Assembly (NCBI RefSeq): GCF_019097595.1
Contig: NC_080720.1
Span: 27,815,852 to 27,879,851 of the forward strand
Direction of reading: 5' to 3'
Source of the DNA: Hemibagrus wyckioides
Taxonomy: Eukaryota > Chordata > Actinopteri > Siluriformes > Bagridae
Length of the DNA stretch: 64,000 nt
Each line of letters starts with the position of its first letter. Positions within the stretch are counted from its first letter, which is position 1. Below, in pieces: positions 26,367-37,261 of this stretch. The notes below the pieces were generated by a model, which was not told the origin of the DNA, did no database searches, and saw only the letters and a list, made by a program, of their open reading frames with translations. The position numbers were made by a program, and so were the translations under genes.

Positions 26367-27978
26367 TACCACAGTTGCAGAAAAACTAATAAGTCCAGAA
26401 AACTTTGTAAATGTTTATAAGCACTGACCCTGGAGACTCCTTCATGATATAAACACCTGTTGAATAACATTGTGTGTGTGTGTGTGTGTGTGTGGTTTCC
26501 GCAATACGAGTCCCTTTGAAGAATCTGTTGCTATAGAAACGCTAACAATTTACAAGCACATTAATACAAACTTGTGATTTCTGAACACAGTCTCTGACCA
26601 ATCAGATCTGAGAATGCAATATCATCATAACCTATATCACTACACCTGAAGGTCAGCTCACCTACCAAAAGTTAAAGAGTTTGTCTTTACTCTGGACATA
26701 CAGCCCGAAAAATGTTGCTTTTACGTTAATGGTTGTCTGTATGCTAAGACTGAACGAAGATTGTTTGCTAATACGTTGTGCTCGTCACAACAACTCTACT
26801 CTCCTGAGTGTACTGTATATACTGACTACTCTGGGTTATTTTTCAGGGCTCAGAAACGAGGCGACCCGGCCAGTCCGTATTTCGTGAACTCGGGTCATGT
26901 TGTGGCTCCAGCCAGCAGCGCTAACGACAGCGAGGTGTCCAGCGACGCCACCACTGATGACTCCATGTCCATGACTGACAGCAGTGTGTAAGTGCTACGT
27001 TTCTTCAAATTTCTTTAAAATCCGGTTTAAAGAAGAGCAGATTTGTGTGAAGAACGAAGTGCTAGACAGCGGTTACAACAGCTGTTTTGACAGTGTAACA
27101 GCTGTACTATGATTAGAGGAAGATTGGAAGGATTTTGGTGGAGTGTTGAGTTATTGATGATGAGCAAAGCTCTTGCATAGGCACTGTCTAGAATTTCCAG
27201 GTTTTGTGGCCATGAATCAGCAAATATTGTACCTCATAGCATAGCATCAGGGTGAAAAACACCTCCTGCAGCACCCCCATTGTCACGTACAAAAGTTTAG
27301 AGCATCACTAGCGTAGTTGTGTAGAGTTAAGAGTAATGCTGACTCAGCATCCGGGACCGTTCCGGTTATTATAGCACAAGATAATAAAACTACAGCAAAA
27401 TCTGGAAAAATGGTAAATCCTTTTGAAATCTTTGGAAACCATCATAGCCCCAGGGAATCATTAGTCCTGCTGGACTTCCTGCTGTTGTTTGGTGTAGATC
27501 AGATCTGCTTGGCCACACAGAATAAGGTTAAAAGCGCTCCGATTTGGATTCAAGTATATCTCTCAAATTACAGAACCCTGTGATGTTTTCCCAAACTTCA
27601 CCGCTGTTTGTTTCCTTGCATCCGTTTTTTTTCCTTTTGTTCCTTGCCCGCTGGTTTTGTTTTTCTCATCACTATGTTTCCCTTTCTCAGTTCTACACAG
27701 TAAAATTAGCCATTAGCCCTTACGTCTGTCTCAGAGAGAGTAGGAGAAGGAGGGAGGGGGCTTGCCATGGCTTTGCAAGCCAGTCTTTACCCGCTCTGCA
27801 CTGCTGCGGTTTCCCAGCAGCCTTAGCGCGATGAGATCAAGTGTCAGAACGCGTTTGGTCGGCAGGAGTAGACGAGCGCATAGACCTCATTCTTGGACCC
27901 ACAGACGACTCACCTGGGGTTCCCAAAGCTGGGAATTAAAATCACACTCCTTCATCATGACCCCTAACCCCTTCATCA

Positions 27979-28018
<40 letters not shown>

Positions 28019-31000
28019 ATACAATCCAGCCCCCACCCCTCCTTCTTTTCAAAGGAGCCTTACGTGGTTTCAGAGAGGATGAAAGGCCGAGCTGAATGGC
28101 GCTCTTGGCCCATTGTTTGGCTCCCAGAGCTTCAGGAGGGAGAAGGAGGGGTGAGGGGGGGGATTGGGAGAGCAACTCAGACCGCTTTGAAAATTAGTTG
28201 CACGACTGAATTGTCGGTGGGGGCAAGCATGGCTTCCCCCTGAAGAGAGAAAAAGAGAAGGCTACTTTCATTCACTCCAACATTGCTGTGGTTTTGAAAT
28301 TAGAGAGAGGAACAGGCTATCCGTAACGCTAATCCATCTGTTTGTGTTGGTTTGCACGCTTTAGGAAGAGTACATCCAAACTGCTAACACGACCAACTCC
28401 AGCTGAGCGCTACTACTCACTAATTAGCACAATGTCATTTGCATAATGCTAATTGGAGGCTACTGGTATTCATCCTTGAGAAATGTGCTCCATTGAAGGA
28501 ATTCTCCCAGAAATGCTAACATGGCTAATAGCCACACATGTAGCAGGTAGCAAAATCTCGGCTAGCTGATTAGCTTTCGTTTCCAATTCTGGTACTATCT
28601 ATTTTTATTATTTTTATTTTTTTGTTATTGGTTGAACCACTTAACATTTTCTCTCAGAACTTTCCAGTCCCTTAAATCAGACTACATCTGGAGTAGGAAT
28701 AAACTCGAATTATTTTCATTCACTGAAGTATTACAAACTAGCGATAAAACTGTTGAAGCTAAACAATCCTGCCAAGTTCTTCACAGATGGTTAGAGTTTA
28801 GCAATCTCTTTGGCTGTTTCATGAAATAAGTCTTGCAATTTTTTTCCCCTCCTGCATGAACAATGATATCTAGGACAGTTTAAAAGGCACAGCACAAATT
28901 TGAATCACAGTTTGAGATAAAGGCATAAAGCCAGGGTTAGAGGTGATTTCAGCCCCATTCTTTTTTTTCCCTGCTTATATCTTATTTATGGATTTACTTG
29001 GACTCTAGGGAATGCGGCAGTGCCAACTTCAAACATTACCTTATCTTACAAACTGAGCTTTTGATGTTGCTGAGATCAGAGGAGCCGCGAGATGCTGTTG
29101 CCAAATGAAGATGGCAGGGAGCGCATATGCGCATGAGTGTGAGATTTCAAAGAGAGAAAAACAGAGAGAAGAGAGAGAGAGAGAGAGTAGTATTCAGCAT
29201 GGGTCATGCTCCATAGAGTTCAGATGCAAATACTGAAACAGCGGCTGACAAAAATGCATTCGGACACGAACAAATCACGACGGAAACATGTCGATTAGCG
29301 CAATTCATCTCCAATAAAGGAAAATGTCGGGCTCACTGACACTCGCTGGTCCTAAATGTTTAATCTTGTTCCCTTCTTATCAGTGTTCCAATGGTTAAAA
29401 GCATCCCCCCAACACACACACACACTCAGACACACACCTCCTTCTCCATGCAGAGTAGATCTTTACTTCCGAATGAGCTCATCAGCAGCGTTATTAAGTG
29501 TCTCTGCGTGTTTTTAGGATTAGTAATCAAAAAGTTACCAACCTCCCCCCACCCCCAGCCTCAAACCCCTCACCCCACCCACCCCACCGAGCGGCCCTGT
29601 GTTTGCTAACGGACCGCTCCGGCCTTTGATGGCTCTCTCATGCCCTCGGTAGGGGAGTGAGGGCTAATGTTGACGTTAGGCAGTAAACGGTGTTCCCCGG
29701 GGTCCCATCCAAAATCATTAAGGAGAGGTGTGTTGTGTTGCTAATGCCCTTAATGTTGTAGAAAGTTAAAGAGGCCAAGGGGGAGTGCAGTAAAGGCAAG
29801 GGTTACTGGATCTGCTGTCAAGGGAGAAGGCTGTGGTATGCAGCCTTCAAAGCAAGAAATTCTCCAATAATAAAACATAATGGGTCAGCAGGTCGCTTCC
29901 AAACCAAACGGGCCTTTCTTTTGTACTTCGTAGAATTGAAACCTAATGCAGTGTTTAGTCTGAAGATTGTTGTCTTGTGGTCTTATGAGTGTTTTGTTTT
30001 GTTTTTCTGAACAGGGACGGGATCCCGCCGTATAAGCTGGGCACCAAGAAACACCTTCAGCGGGAGATGCACCGGAGCGTCAAGATCAACGGACAAGTTT
30101 CGCTCCCCCACTTTCCCGTAAGATTCTTTCTCTCTTTCCCTCTTCCCTCTGAGATCAGTGACTCCCGCCGCTGCCAGCTGGGTCCTCTCCCCCAAGTGGG
30201 ATCACTGTTTTTATTTCTCCAAGCTCGTGTTTTGACAGAATATTATATTCTTCCGCTCATTTTCATATAAAAGGCTACAAATGAAAGAGTGCATTAGCAT
30301 ATGCATCCCCCCCACCAATCCTCCTCCCCTCCTCCTTTCAACCCCCAGCGTGTATCTCCATAGAAATAACGCTCTCGCATCCCTGCTGCTGTTTGAAGAT
30401 AAAGATAAAGGTTCCGATCGGATTTTAGATTCGGATTCCGGTCCTGAGACGATATGACGCAACCAAAGGACGGGGAAGAGGAGGAAGGGCGGGACGCAGG
30501 GGTCAAGTGGTCAGGATCTGGAAGTGAGAGCAGGAGTCGATTCTCAGCACCCTTTGATCAGAGGCTGAATGCAGGCAGGCGGCTTGTGTGGCTTCTTTGG
30601 TGACAACCTCCAGCCGAGAACCAAACCCCAAACCACCCCCCCTTCCCATCCCTTCTACTCAGTGTGTTTTTGTCGCAGTAAACCTCCCCCTCTTTCTACC
30701 CCTCCACCGCCCCTCTCCTCTCTCTGATCTCCCCATGGTGTAGGGCTCAGCAGGGTGTGTTTGGTAGCAGGAGGTGTTGGGGGTGTTTCAGAGACTTGAG
30801 TTTGGGGTTGAGTATTCACTGAGGTCAAAGGTTACAGTGGCAATTCTTTAAAAAAAAAATTCCTTGATTTTAGTCAGCAATGCACTGCACCCCCAGGCAG
30901 GAGGCAAAAGTTTAGCCGGAAACTTCTACGCTGTTTCACAGGAAATGGGGCAAAACTATTTTAAAAACCCTCTCTGAGTCTGGGACAACTGCCCTGACGT

Positions 31001-31309
31001 GGCTTATTCATGGTCAGGAAATAGATTACTACTTCTCTCTCTCTGATCTCCTACAGCCCCCTCACTCCATCTCTCTCTCTCGGCCCTCTTCCTCCCTTTT
31101 TTTCTCCTCTTCTTTTAATTTTGTCCCCCTGCTCTTTTTTTCTGTCTATCTGGCTTTTATTCTGGGATTTAAAAGCCTGTGTCGCCCCCCACACCCCCTT
31201 CGCCCCCACTCCTTGCGTGTGTTTGATGTTTGACAAGGGTTCTTTGAAGCTGGCTGACTTCAGAGCTTCCATGCTGATGGCATGGGTGGTGGGTGGGTGT
31301 GTGTGCACA

Positions 31310-31340
<31 letters not shown>

Positions 31341-34300
31341 TGGTCCAGCTCTCTTGCCCAAGGCTGGCAGTACTTTTGGCAGTTGGCATTAAAGAAAGAA
31401 GATGAGAAGTGAGAGATGAAGGGTATTTGAAGATTCAGGGTCAGGTCAATAGCTTGAGATGTAAATATGAAGAAATGCACAATCTTGTATAAAGTATAGC
31501 AATGTAACACACCTGATATGCTCTCTTGGTTTATTTTAAGGCCATACAATAAGAGTGTACAAACTGTAGTATCTATCCTGAAGAAAAATGGCTGTGTATC
31601 CAGAGGTCGGTCTGGTCACAAAAACTAAAAAGACTAAAAGATAATTCAATTTCTTATTTCGTTGCTACTGCACTGCATCTTACACGGTGATGCTGAGCAG
31701 CTAGCTCTAACTCGTGCTTTCTTGTCTCGTTTGTAGAGGACGCAGCGATTGCCGAGAGAGATGGCTCCGGTGAAGCCATCTGCGTTCGCTGCAGAGTTGA
31801 TCGCCCGTCTGGAGAAACTGAAGCGCGAGCAGGACACGCTTAGCTCCCTGGAGGAAAGATTGCAGCAGATACAGGAGGTTAGTAACCACCAGGATTTTCC
31901 AGTATGGCTGTAATACATTTCATAGACATGTGATCAAATACACAGTTAGGCTGTGACAACAAACTATAGCTAAATCGCTCCCTGCCTGATTCTTCCAGTT
32001 GTCCAGAACACACAGCCGCACCTCATCACACTCAATTATTGCTAGATGAAAAGCCTCTTTTGAGGCAGGACCTCAGGGCAACTCTTCTCCTAAGTGCCTA
32101 ACCCTTTCAACCTCTTAAACCATGTGACCTCTGATCTTTGAACTGCGTGACCTTTCGGCACCTTCTTGGCCTTATTAGTTTTGCCTGTGGTATTGATAAA
32201 AAAGTGCATGCTTTATATTTCTAGAAGATCGTCTCTTTCTTGCCTGATTGTCTCTGACCGACACTGCAACTCTGGCAAATCATTAAAGGAATACTCAAGT
32301 ATTATTTTTATCTTATCAATTACCACAGGCAAGAATTTTGTCATGTTTCTATTTACCGTGAAAGGTTCAGAAAAACTTGTTTACTCAGGATTCATTTATA
32401 ATGCAAGCCTCAGGACTGGAAAACGTGTCGATTTTCTAAGCTGGCAATGCAATAAATAAGAGATCAGTTTGAAAAAAAAATGCTGGACTTTTCCTTTATG
32501 TAATGGCAGAAACTGTTTGAGAACTCGAGAACTTTTGTACACAGAGTGGAAAAATAGTTTAGCAGTTCTAACAACCAGCAAGAATGTCAGCTAACTCACT
32601 CTCCTGTGCTGTGTGTGTGTAGGAAGAAGAACGAGATGACAGTGAATTAGCTGTAGTCGTCCCCCAGCAGCCTCCCACTTCTCTCAACCTCCTCTCCTCT
32701 GCATTGTGTGATGAAGACCCTCAGGCCATCCTGGATGAACACCTATCCAGAGTCCTAAAGACCCCAGGGTGCCAGTCACCTGGCATACCAGGCTACTCGC
32801 CTCGCTCCCGTTCGCCAGACCATCACCATCAACAAGGCTCTGCCCCCAATCTCTTACCTAGCATGCACTGTTCTGTCCCATCCAAGACACCCATGATGAC
32901 TACCCAACCCTCCACCAAGCACATCCATCATCACTACATTCACCACCACCACTCGGCTTCACCCAAGAGCAGGGAGGAGATGGAGGCCGAGGCGGCACAC
33001 CGTGTGGCACAGTGTCTAGGCTCATCCGGCTCGGATTACTGTTACCAGAGGTGCCATAACTCAGCTGATTTCCAGCAAGGGTGAGTTGAATACGTCACAT
33101 ACGTTACCTATATAGAGCTAAGTCTATTGGGGATCTCTTGGGCCTGACTTCCTTTTGCTCTTGTCTAGGCGTCCCAGCACGTTGTCCAAGCGTCCTAGTA
33201 ACATTAGTGATGGAATGAGTGGCTGCAAGTCAAGCGAAGAGGAAAGCAGCTCACCTCTGCTCCCTCGAGACGGTATGGTCCGATCTCACAACGTGTGGCA
33301 GTGGATCTTGGAAAGCGAGAGGCAGAACAGGCACAAACCTCACAGGTGAGAGTCACATGAGCACACTTTGTAGCTATATAGAGTATCCACTCACAGAGTG
33401 AATCAAAAACAGGCAATGAGTCACAATATTGGCAACAGACATCAACGGATATTAAAAATCTAAAAGCTTCGAAGGCAAAGTCTCGATAACGATATACAAT
33501 GAAAGAAGGCTTGAAATTTCACGCTTGGATACGACATGCAAAGTTAATCTGCTATGAAACCCAAAGCGCAGATGTTGGCCAAAGAATTAAATCTGTTCTA
33601 AAATCCAATATGGCATAATGAACAAACAGATCTTCCTTTACAGTTCTCAAGGCCTGAAGAAGATGCACCCAAGCGACTCGTCCTCAAAGACGCCCTTATG
33701 GGGTGGTGGAGGAGTAGGTGGTCATGCTCGAGCACACCATCCGGGTCACCCGTTCATCCAGGATCCCACTATGCCCCCTCTATCCCCACCTAATACCCTC
33801 ACCCAGCTTGAAGAAGCCTGTCGAAGACTAGAAGAAGCCTCTAAGCCCACTAAACAAAGGTAGAGATTTAGCCATATAAATATTGAATAGTAACATATAT
33901 CTTGTAGTTAAGATACCTTTTCATCATTGTTTGCAAAGGTAAAACTCAGGATGTATGTTTAGGGATGCACAGATTTCATTGCTTCAGAGTATATGCTGAT
34001 ACCCGATGGTCATATGATGCTTTTCCAAGTACACCACGATTTTTAACCATAGTACCTGACTTGACCTTGCTCCATATTGGATTGGTGTATGCACAACAGA
34101 CTTTCTATTGGGTTTCGAAGAAATACTGACCGAAAAACTTTACAATTTTGGCTCCGTCTGTGTGAAGTAAAGCCGAAGCAACGGAGCAACACTTACTGGC
34201 AAAGTAATCTAGATTCCTGTAGTAAAAAATGTCAGAATAGTTCCAGTTCTCCGGTTCGGTGTTATTTGAAGCTCGGGTCTTGATTCTCTCCTAACACAAT

Positions 34301-37261
34301 GCATCTTAAACCCACAGACACTCAGCCTCCAGCCTGCAGAGAGAAAGAGTGCATCCTTCACTTTTCTCCAGCAGCAGCTCGCCTCTCGTGAACCCTGCCC
34401 TGCAGATGGATGAGTAAGTTTATTCATTTGATTTGATTTGTTTATTCAAGCAGGCTGAGCTAAAAGAGGAGGAATTAAGAGGAATCCGGGTGTTTTTTTT
34501 AGGTTTAACAATCCCTGAAATATTTTTGTCACTCATCTCAGTGTTCTGTGGCGATGTTTGATGTCCATCCACAGCCACCTGACAGCCAGTGCACACACAC
34601 ACACACACACACACTCTTCTGAGCTTTAATTGGCTGACCTTTAGCCAGCCAGCTGTCTCAGGGCGAACCATCACCATCTGAAGCGGCGCTAACAAAGCCC
34701 TGGAAGTGAATGAAAAGCTTCACAGTTCTTTTGGGGGCTTGCCCTTTGGCCACCCCTGCAACACATGTTGGTCCAGGCCGGCCCTCTGAGCCTGCCACTG
34801 CACCACTGTGCACAGGTTGAGCTGGACCGTCACGTTAACATCGGGGGGAGGGCGGAGGGGGGAACGAGAAAGGCAGAATCGAAAGCCTGTCGGGGTTTCT
34901 TAGCGAGAGGTCAGATTAGTGAAAAGCCTAGACGCTGACACAAAGGCCCATCATCCATCAAACTTGGGAGGGCCCTCGCAGAGCCGTCTCACGCTGCACA
35001 ACAGCTCCTGCTGCCTTCAGACGCAACATAATCATGTTACACTTGAGAAAAGTCTCCTCTCAGCCTCTGCTGGCATGGTTTTTCTAATCAAGGACACACT
35101 TTCTCAAACAAAAAAAATCCATCTCAGTATGAACCTATATTTTAAAAATGTAATTAATTAAAAAAAAAAAAAAACAAGATGAGTTTGCATAGGTTGTATT
35201 TACTCCGGCTTTTACCTCTGGAATTGTAACCACTATTGCACTGTATTCTTTAGATAAAACATAAAAAATGGCATATACTATTTTTAACAGGCTTAACTGA
35301 GGATATCAGTGCCACCTTCACAGCTTTAACCCATCTTCATTTCTTCTCCAAAAGGTGGAAGGAGCAGCGGCGGCTGAGTGCCGGACACTTCAGCGCCCAC
35401 TCTGGTTCGGAGCTGGTGGTCACCTACTTCTTCTGTGGCGAGGAGATCCCGTACCGCAGACTCATGAAGACCCACAGCCTCACTCTCGGCCATTTCAAAG
35501 AACAGCTTCGCAAGAAAGGCAACTACAGGTAAATTGGATTTCTTTATTTTCAACGGACGCCTGTTTGCCTGGCATCCACAGAGCTGAAACCAGACCGATC
35601 TCTGTAATTAAGATGAGATGTCTGAGATGAGAAGCATATCACCATCAAAAGCATGTGGAGAAGTGGGGTGGGGTGAAGGGGGCAGGTTGTGTTGCGCACA
35701 TGGATCTGGTCACGTCAGCCCCCGATTCCCACGCTAAGGCATTCTTAATAAGCATGGCTTTGCGGCCCAAACCCTATTATTTTCTGCCCACTGAGCTGCT
35801 ACGTTTGACAGCCTCTCAGATTCCTCCTGGGATTACATCAGCCGCAAGTCCTTCACAAATGCACAAACGCACATCTTCAACACTGGCAACACTTTACAGG
35901 ACCCGGAGTGCCTTTGAACTTGGACGCTAAAACCTGAAACGATCTCAAACAGAGGCTTAGGACATGTCTAGACAATGGCTGAAAAATGCTTTACATGCTT
36001 ATATGCTTTTGTTAAAATCTATTACTTAAAACAAACGAAAGGGTTAAGTTTGTAACCTGTTGAGCTGTTAGTCAACGATAGTGTCATTCACCAAAGCCAT
36101 AAAATCAGTAATCTATATTTCATTTCTTTCTTTAACCCTGTAAAACCAGACAATATTAATACCAGATGCGACAACAAACACATTTTTTTTTTACTTTCCC
36201 CTTCTCTTTATTATTTTTTCTTCTTCTTGGCTTTTACTTTCTCACTTCGTCCTCGTGCAGCTTTACTTTGCTCTGCCTAGATTGGGAGGGTGATTAATTT
36301 CCTCTGAGATGTGAGGATATGAAGGATAGGAAGGAGAACAGTGTGGTGGAGATGGAGAGGGAGATGCTTATCTTATCTGTGCCAAGGTTACATGATGCCG
36401 TGATGATTGCGTTCCTAATTGAGACATACAACTGGTATATAGAATACAGAATATAATAGAAATACAGACTACATGAGCGAGACTCGGAGAGAAGTTAAAA
36501 AAGAAAGGTTATGTGTGTGTGTGTGTGTGGGGTGCATCTTGAGGGGAGAAAACAAGTTTACACACATGCTGTTTGTGTGAGTTAGTCAGCTTTCACCCAT
36601 AAACCTAAGCAGGCTGTGGAATTCCAAAGCTGCCCCACACATGGTGCGAGTCAGGCATTTTTCCATTACAAAGCCAATCATTAAATCTTCCCCGCTGATC
36701 CCTGCTCCTTTTTTTTTTTTTTTTAAAGAGACCTCAGATCATTAGGGGCTCAGGATAGAATAGGGCCCCAACTCAAACTTCAGTGCTGTCTTTGTGCCAG
36801 GGTTATGTGACCTTTGACCTCTGAACACCCTTGAGGTCACTGTGAAGCTCCCTGGTTTTACTGTCAAAAGGCCAAAGCTGCTATGTGCCTCAGTCCAAAC
36901 AGAAAGGGGCTTTTTAAACTCTACAATTTTAGTCATGTTGTATTTAACTTGAGAAGGTTTATATGACCTGGAGATTATGTGTGCATGTCTGTACGTCTAC
37001 TCAGTCCCAGACTCATGGACTTAAATCATTGCCGCAGTGGCATAAGGAACACCTTGGTAAATAACAGGGAGGGAAAAAAGCAATATTGGGAATGTATATT
37101 CACCAGACATCTTCTTTTATTTTTTCCATTGAAGGTACTACTTTAAGAAGGCCAGCGATGAGTTCGAGTGCGGTGCTGTGTTCGAGGAGATCTGGGAGGA
37201 CGGCACGGTTTTGCCCATGTACGAAGGAAAGATCCTGGGAAAAGTCGAGCGCATGGACTGA
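22279..37261 (+). CDS. axin2: Axin-2 (Conductin), whole coding span, ten coding exons
   Basis: Axin-2 is the cytoplasmic scaffold that brings APC, GSK3, CK1 and beta-catenin together for beta-catenin destruction, and it is induced by Wnt as negative feedback. Joining 22279-23096, 26847-26987, 30015-30117, 31737-31877, 32623-33080, 33169-33345, 33644-33859, 34318-34413, 35355-35528 and 37135-37261 gives an open frame of 2451 nt, 816 residues plus TGA. Every junction is GT-AG and phase-consistent. Domains: N-terminal motif [10 protein letters not shown] (about 19-28) and EPEGSASP (66-73), both in the tankyrase-binding region; RGS about 84-204; GSK3-binding helix about 370-385; beta-catenin-binding helix around 431-450; His-rich stretch in exon 6; DIX about 735-816. 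Human AXIN2 is 843 residues with the same exon plan (from memory). The Axin-2 rather than Axin-1 call rests on the N-terminus, the [18 protein letters not shown] block and the [19 protein letters not shown] segment. No frameshift or premature stop was seen. Confidence 0.97.
23998..24262 (+). repeat. Diverged tandem duplication in axin2 intron 2
   Basis: Two units begin at 23998 and 24148 with GTGGCAARACATC. They share AAGTCCATCTGCTT, CAAGACAATTC/ACAAGACAATTC and the ATGGATRTGAAATTA ending. The period is roughly 150 bp; unit 1 has a 16-A insertion. Closely related CCATCTGGTGG motifs lie on either side (23784, 24280). Confidence 0.6.
24525..24588 (+). repeat. CT/CA compound microsatellite in axin2 intron 2
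   Basis: CT units with C or T interruptions followed by CA units. Confidence 0.95.
26300..26366 (+). repeat. AAT trinucleotide array in axin2 intron 2
   Basis: About 22 units with two AAC variants near the start. Confidence 0.95.
26847..26987 (+). CDS. axin2: axin2 coding exon 2 (exon 3): linker with SANDSE block
   Basis: 141 nt, phase 2 in and phase 2 out, residues 273-320. The acceptor is ttattttTCAG and the donor is GTAAGT. The conserved text [20 protein letters not shown] (297-316) is specific to the Axin-2 linker between the RGS domain and the GSK3-binding region and is serine/acid-rich. The length equals the human exon as I remember it. Confidence 0.96.
27979..28012 (+). repeat. CA microsatellite in axin2 intron 3
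   Basis: Pure CA run of 17 units. Confidence 0.95.
28080..28570. promoter_or_regulatory. Candidate intronic enhancer with octamer and homeodomain sites
   Basis: A complex, non-repetitive stretch with a SOX-type CATTGTT (28111-28117), TAATTAG (28421-28427), an exact octamer ATTTGCAT (28437-28444) and CTAATTGG (28449-28456). The last three lie within 36 bp, an arrangement typical of POU/homeodomain-bound developmental enhancers. The enhancer role is inference. Confidence 0.35.
29590..29950. promoter_or_regulatory. Candidate Wnt-responsive element in intron 3
   Basis: Non-repetitive DNA immediately upstream of coding exon 3 with an exact TCF/LEF consensus CCTTTGATG at 29623-29631 and a second, weaker TTCAAAG near 29847. 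The function is inferred from motif content and from axin2 being a known Wnt target. Confidence 0.35.
30015..30117 (+). CDS. axin2: axin2 coding exon 3 (exon 4)
   Basis: 103 nt, phase 2 in and phase 0 out, residues 320-354. It reads [13 protein letters not shown] followed by [20 protein letters not shown], a near-identical match to vertebrate Axin-2 ahead of the GSK3-binding region. The acceptor is tctgaACAG and the donor is CCC|GTAAGA. Confidence 0.96.
30118..31736 (+). other. axin2: axin2 intron 4
   Basis: 1.6 kb with pyrimidine-rich patches (30600-30730, 31030-31160), a TG run at 31311-31338 and the TCF site at 30551. No exon was recognised inside. Confidence 0.85.
30551..30559 (+). promoter_or_regulatory. 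Exact TCF/LEF consensus in intron 4
   Basis: CCTTTGATC fits the consensus SCTTTGATS exactly. It lies 0.43 kb downstream of coding exon 3. A single 9-mer can occur by chance, so support comes mainly from its setting in axin2 and the second exact site 0.9 kb away at 29623. Confidence 0.35.
31737..31877 (+). CDS. axin2: axin2 coding exon 4 (exon 5): GSK3-binding helix
   Basis: 141 nt, phase 0 on both sides, residues 355-401. The core [18 protein letters not shown] (368-385) corresponds to the amphipathic helix with which Axin docks on GSK3; it continues into [11 protein letters not shown]. The acceptor is tcgtttgTAG and the donor is GAG|GTTAGT. Because the exon is a whole number of codons, skipping it would remove the GSK3 site without shifting the frame. 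Confidence 0.96.
31878..32622 (+). other. axin2: axin2 intron 5
   Basis: 745 nt with no repeat family or coding signal recognised. The acceptor sits at the end of a short GT run. Confidence 0.85.
32623..33080 (+). CDS. axin2: axin2 coding exon 5 (exon 6): beta-catenin-binding helix and His-rich region
   Basis: 458 nt, phase 0 in and phase 2 out, residues 402-554. [20 protein letters not shown] (431-450) is the beta-catenin-binding helix. It is followed by [19 protein letters not shown], the histidine-rich [12 protein letters not shown] and the Axin-type [12 protein letters not shown]. The acceptor tgtgtgtgTAG lies at the end of a short GT run, and the donor is GG|GTGAGT. Confidence 0.96.
33169..33345 (+). 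CDS. axin2: axin2 coding exon 6 (exon 7)
   Basis: 177 nt, phase 2 in and phase 2 out, residues 554-613. It contains [11 protein letters not shown] and the conserved [18 protein letters not shown]. The preceding intron is only 88 nt (33081-33168), the shortest in the gene. The acceptor is ttgtcTAG and the donor is AG|GTGAGA. The serine-rich middle ([19 protein letters not shown]) diverges most from human. Confidence 0.95.
33644..33859 (+). CDS. axin2: axin2 coding exon 7 (exon 8)
   Basis: 216 nt, phase 2 in and phase 2 out, residues 613-685. It contains [20 protein letters not shown] and the strongly conserved [20 protein letters not shown] followed by [10 protein letters not shown]. The acceptor is cctttaCAG and the donor is AG|GTAGAG, which is weaker than the others. 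Confidence 0.95.
33860..34317 (+). other. axin2: axin2 intron 8
   Basis: 458 nt. The portion around 33960-34040 resembles the end of a fish interspersed repeat with the text gggatgcac/gatacccgat; this is weakly supported. Confidence 0.7.
34318..34413 (+). CDS. axin2: axin2 coding exon 8 (exon 9)
   Basis: 96 nt, phase 2 in and phase 2 out, residues 685-717. It reads [20 protein letters not shown] and continues to NPALQMDE. It is placed by the strong sites aacccACAG and GA|GTAAGT, by phase, and by its position matching the variable linker ahead of the DIX domain; the length equals the human exon as I remember it. Protein conservation is low, so this exon depends more on splice sites than the others do. 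Confidence 0.88.
   Translation, partial: TLSLQPAERKSASFTFLQQQLASREPCPADG
34414..35354 (+). other. axin2: axin2 intron 9
   Basis: 941 nt. It contains a CA run (34591-34614), a complex non-repetitive stretch (34620-35060) that could be conserved, and a poly(A) tract at 35160-35174. No exon was recognised. Confidence 0.8.
35355..35528 (+). CDS. axin2: axin2 coding exon 9 (exon 10): first half of DIX domain
   Basis: 174 nt, phase 2 in and phase 2 out, residues 717-775. [20 protein letters not shown] (735-754) and [18 protein letters not shown] form the first half of the DIX domain, which polymerises head to tail with other Axin molecules and with Dishevelled. The acceptor is ctccaaAAG and the donor is AG|GTAAAT. 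Confidence 0.96.
35529..37134 (+). other. axin2: axin2 intron 10
   Basis: 1.6 kb with a T run near 36709-36724 and a TG run near 36510-36528. The rest is unique-looking DNA without coding signal. Confidence 0.8.
37135..37261 (+). CDS. axin2: axin2 last coding exon (exon 11): end of DIX domain and stop
   Basis: 127 nt, residues 775-816 and TGA at 37259-37261. [20 protein letters not shown] followed by [13 protein letters not shown] completes the DIX domain; the same C-terminal ending (GKVER-x-D) is found in vertebrate Axin-2. The acceptor is ttccattGAAG. Confidence 0.97.

Larger units (their letters stand above)
23097..26846 (+). other. axin2: axin2 intron 2
   Basis: 3.75 kb. The donor GT is followed by a run of 14 A (23099-23112). 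The intron holds a diverged tandem duplication at 23998-24262, CT/CA simple repeats at 24525-24588, GA- and CT-rich patches at 25190-25210 and 25560-25760, a TAA array at 26300-26366 and a TG run at 26471-26494. No exon was recognised inside. Confidence 0.85.
26988..30014 (+). other. axin2: axin2 intron 3
   Basis: About 3.0 kb. A CA run lies at 27979-28012. The rest is largely non-repetitive and contains two enhancer-like stretches (28080-28570 and 29590-29950), described separately. No exon was recognised inside. Confidence 0.85.
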
